A stretch of 26,751 bases of DNA, from contig DAKD01000013.1 of assembly GCA_002499085.1 (NCBI GenBank), positions 1-26,751 of the forward strand. Direction: 5' to 3'. Under the pieces are notes generated by a model, which saw only the letters and a list, made by a program, of their open reading frames with translations, made no database searches and was not told the origin of the DNA. A program made the translations under genes and the position numbers. Of this stretch, positions 23,391 through 26,751 are shown piece after piece (position 1 is the stretch's first letter; the number at the start of each line of letters is the position of its first letter). This DNA comes from Methanomassiliicoccales archaeon UBA280. Lineage in GTDB: Archaea > Thermoplasmatota > Thermoplasmata > SG8-5.

Positions 23391-23416
23391 TCTAGCCCCG
23401 GGGCGATGCGGGTCCC

Positions 23417-23973
23417 ATGATAACCGGCGTTAAGGACATCAGGCGGGCCAGGAAGGCCCTCGAGTGGACACAGAAGGACCTCGCGGACGCGACAGGCCTT
23501 TCCCAGTCGGCCATAGCCAAGATAGAGAGGGGCAGGTACAGCGTCTCCCATGACACCTTTCTCAGGATAGCCGGGGCCCTGGAAAGGCGGAGCTCCGAGC
23601 AGGGCCAGACCATCACCCTGGGCGACATCATGGTCACGGACCTGATAGTCATGTCCCCGGAGGAGCCCGTGGAGAAGGCAGTGAGGCTGATGGACGAGCA
23701 TTCCATAAGCCAGATACCGGTTTTCGACGGAAATGCCAATGTCGGCACCGTGACGAGCCTGGGCCTGATGAAGTCCCTGACACTGGACACGAACGTGCGC
23801 ACTGTCCGCAAGGCCATGGCACGGGAGCTTCCCGTGCTGAGCGAGTCCGCGCCCGTGTCGCCGATGATAACGGCCCTGCTTGAGGAGTTCCATGCCATAC
23901 TCGTGACAAGGTCCGGTGAGGTGGTGGGCATAGTCACCAGCGAGGACGTCCTCAGGCGGGCTGTGCACCGGCA

Positions 23974-23986
<13 letters not shown>
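23417..23986 (+). CDS. XRE-type helix-turn-helix regulator with paired CBS domains
   Basis: 189 residues. An XRE/Cro-type HTH at about 4-58 (RRARKALEWTQKDLADATGL then SQSAIAKIERGRYSVS) is followed by two CBS domains (about 68-125, starting IMVTDLIVMSPEEPVEKAVR, and 128-185, ending GEVVGIVTSEDVLRRAV). CBS pairs bind adenine nucleotides such as AMP, ATP or SAM, so this is probably a transcription factor responding to energy or cofactor state; the HTH-CBS order is widespread in archaea. It converges on the calcium ATPase gene with a 13-base overlap at the 3' ends. Confidence 0.92.
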
Positions 23987-26712
<2,726 letters not shown>

Positions 26713-26751
26713 CGGGCTGTGATTGTCCCGGCGATTAATAAGCATGCGCCC

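Overview
The window reads as a piece of an archaeal chromosome, most likely an uncultured euryarchaeal/Thermoplasmatota-type organism (lineage is inference). Seen directly: archaeal-type promoters (A/T-rich TATA boxes centred about 25-30 bases before many start codons, implying leaderless mRNAs), an ABCE1/Rli1 ribosome-recycling ATPase, ribosomal protein eS17, a GTPase-dead SelB-like protein, and several secreted proteins with PKD-like domains and a C-terminal membrane anchor. Coding density is high and base composition is GC-rich, with short A/T-rich promoters. I see no phage, transposase, CRISPR array, tRNA or rRNA.

Layout. 1-1608: 3' part of a TctA-like membrane protein. 1612-8640: three secreted or surface proteins (a PKD-domain protein with a GDSL-like look; a lamin-tail/double-HKD phospholipase D-family protein; a Porphyromonas-type peptidylarginine deiminase) with a SelB-like protein between them. 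8691-11941: V4R-like sensor, divergent ABCE1, then a flavodoxin/cupin pair. 11942-12459: a 518-base stretch with no convincing gene but many inverted repeats. 12460-13352: a two-helix membrane protein and eS17 diverging from one palindromic TATA box. 13428-16241: a three-gene ABC-2 exporter operon, followed by a duplicated copy of its last 27 bases. 16333-18373: nitrilase-family amidase, a membrane-anchored cyclophilin with a zinc ribbon, and a zinc-ribbon membrane protein. 18633-21333: a probable operon of a three-zinc-ribbon protein with a perfect octapeptide repeat, an NfeD-like protein and a flotillin. 21429-23316: RsgA GTPase and a coiled-coil unknown. 23417-26712: an HTH-CBS regulator converging on a P2A-type calcium ATPase.

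How the genes may work together (inference). The left third is an extracellular toolkit: enzymes exported by signal peptides and acting on outside protein or polymer, in keeping with a heterotroph using detrital material. The 17.3-21.3 kb block gathers membrane proteins carrying zinc ribbons next to an NfeD-flotillin pair; the octapeptide-repeat protein there is the best candidate for an undescribed membrane-microdomain component. The peptidylarginine deiminase is the clearest single surprise, because the catalytic residues and both arginines known to read a C-terminal carboxylate in the Porphyromonas enzyme are present at matching spacing.
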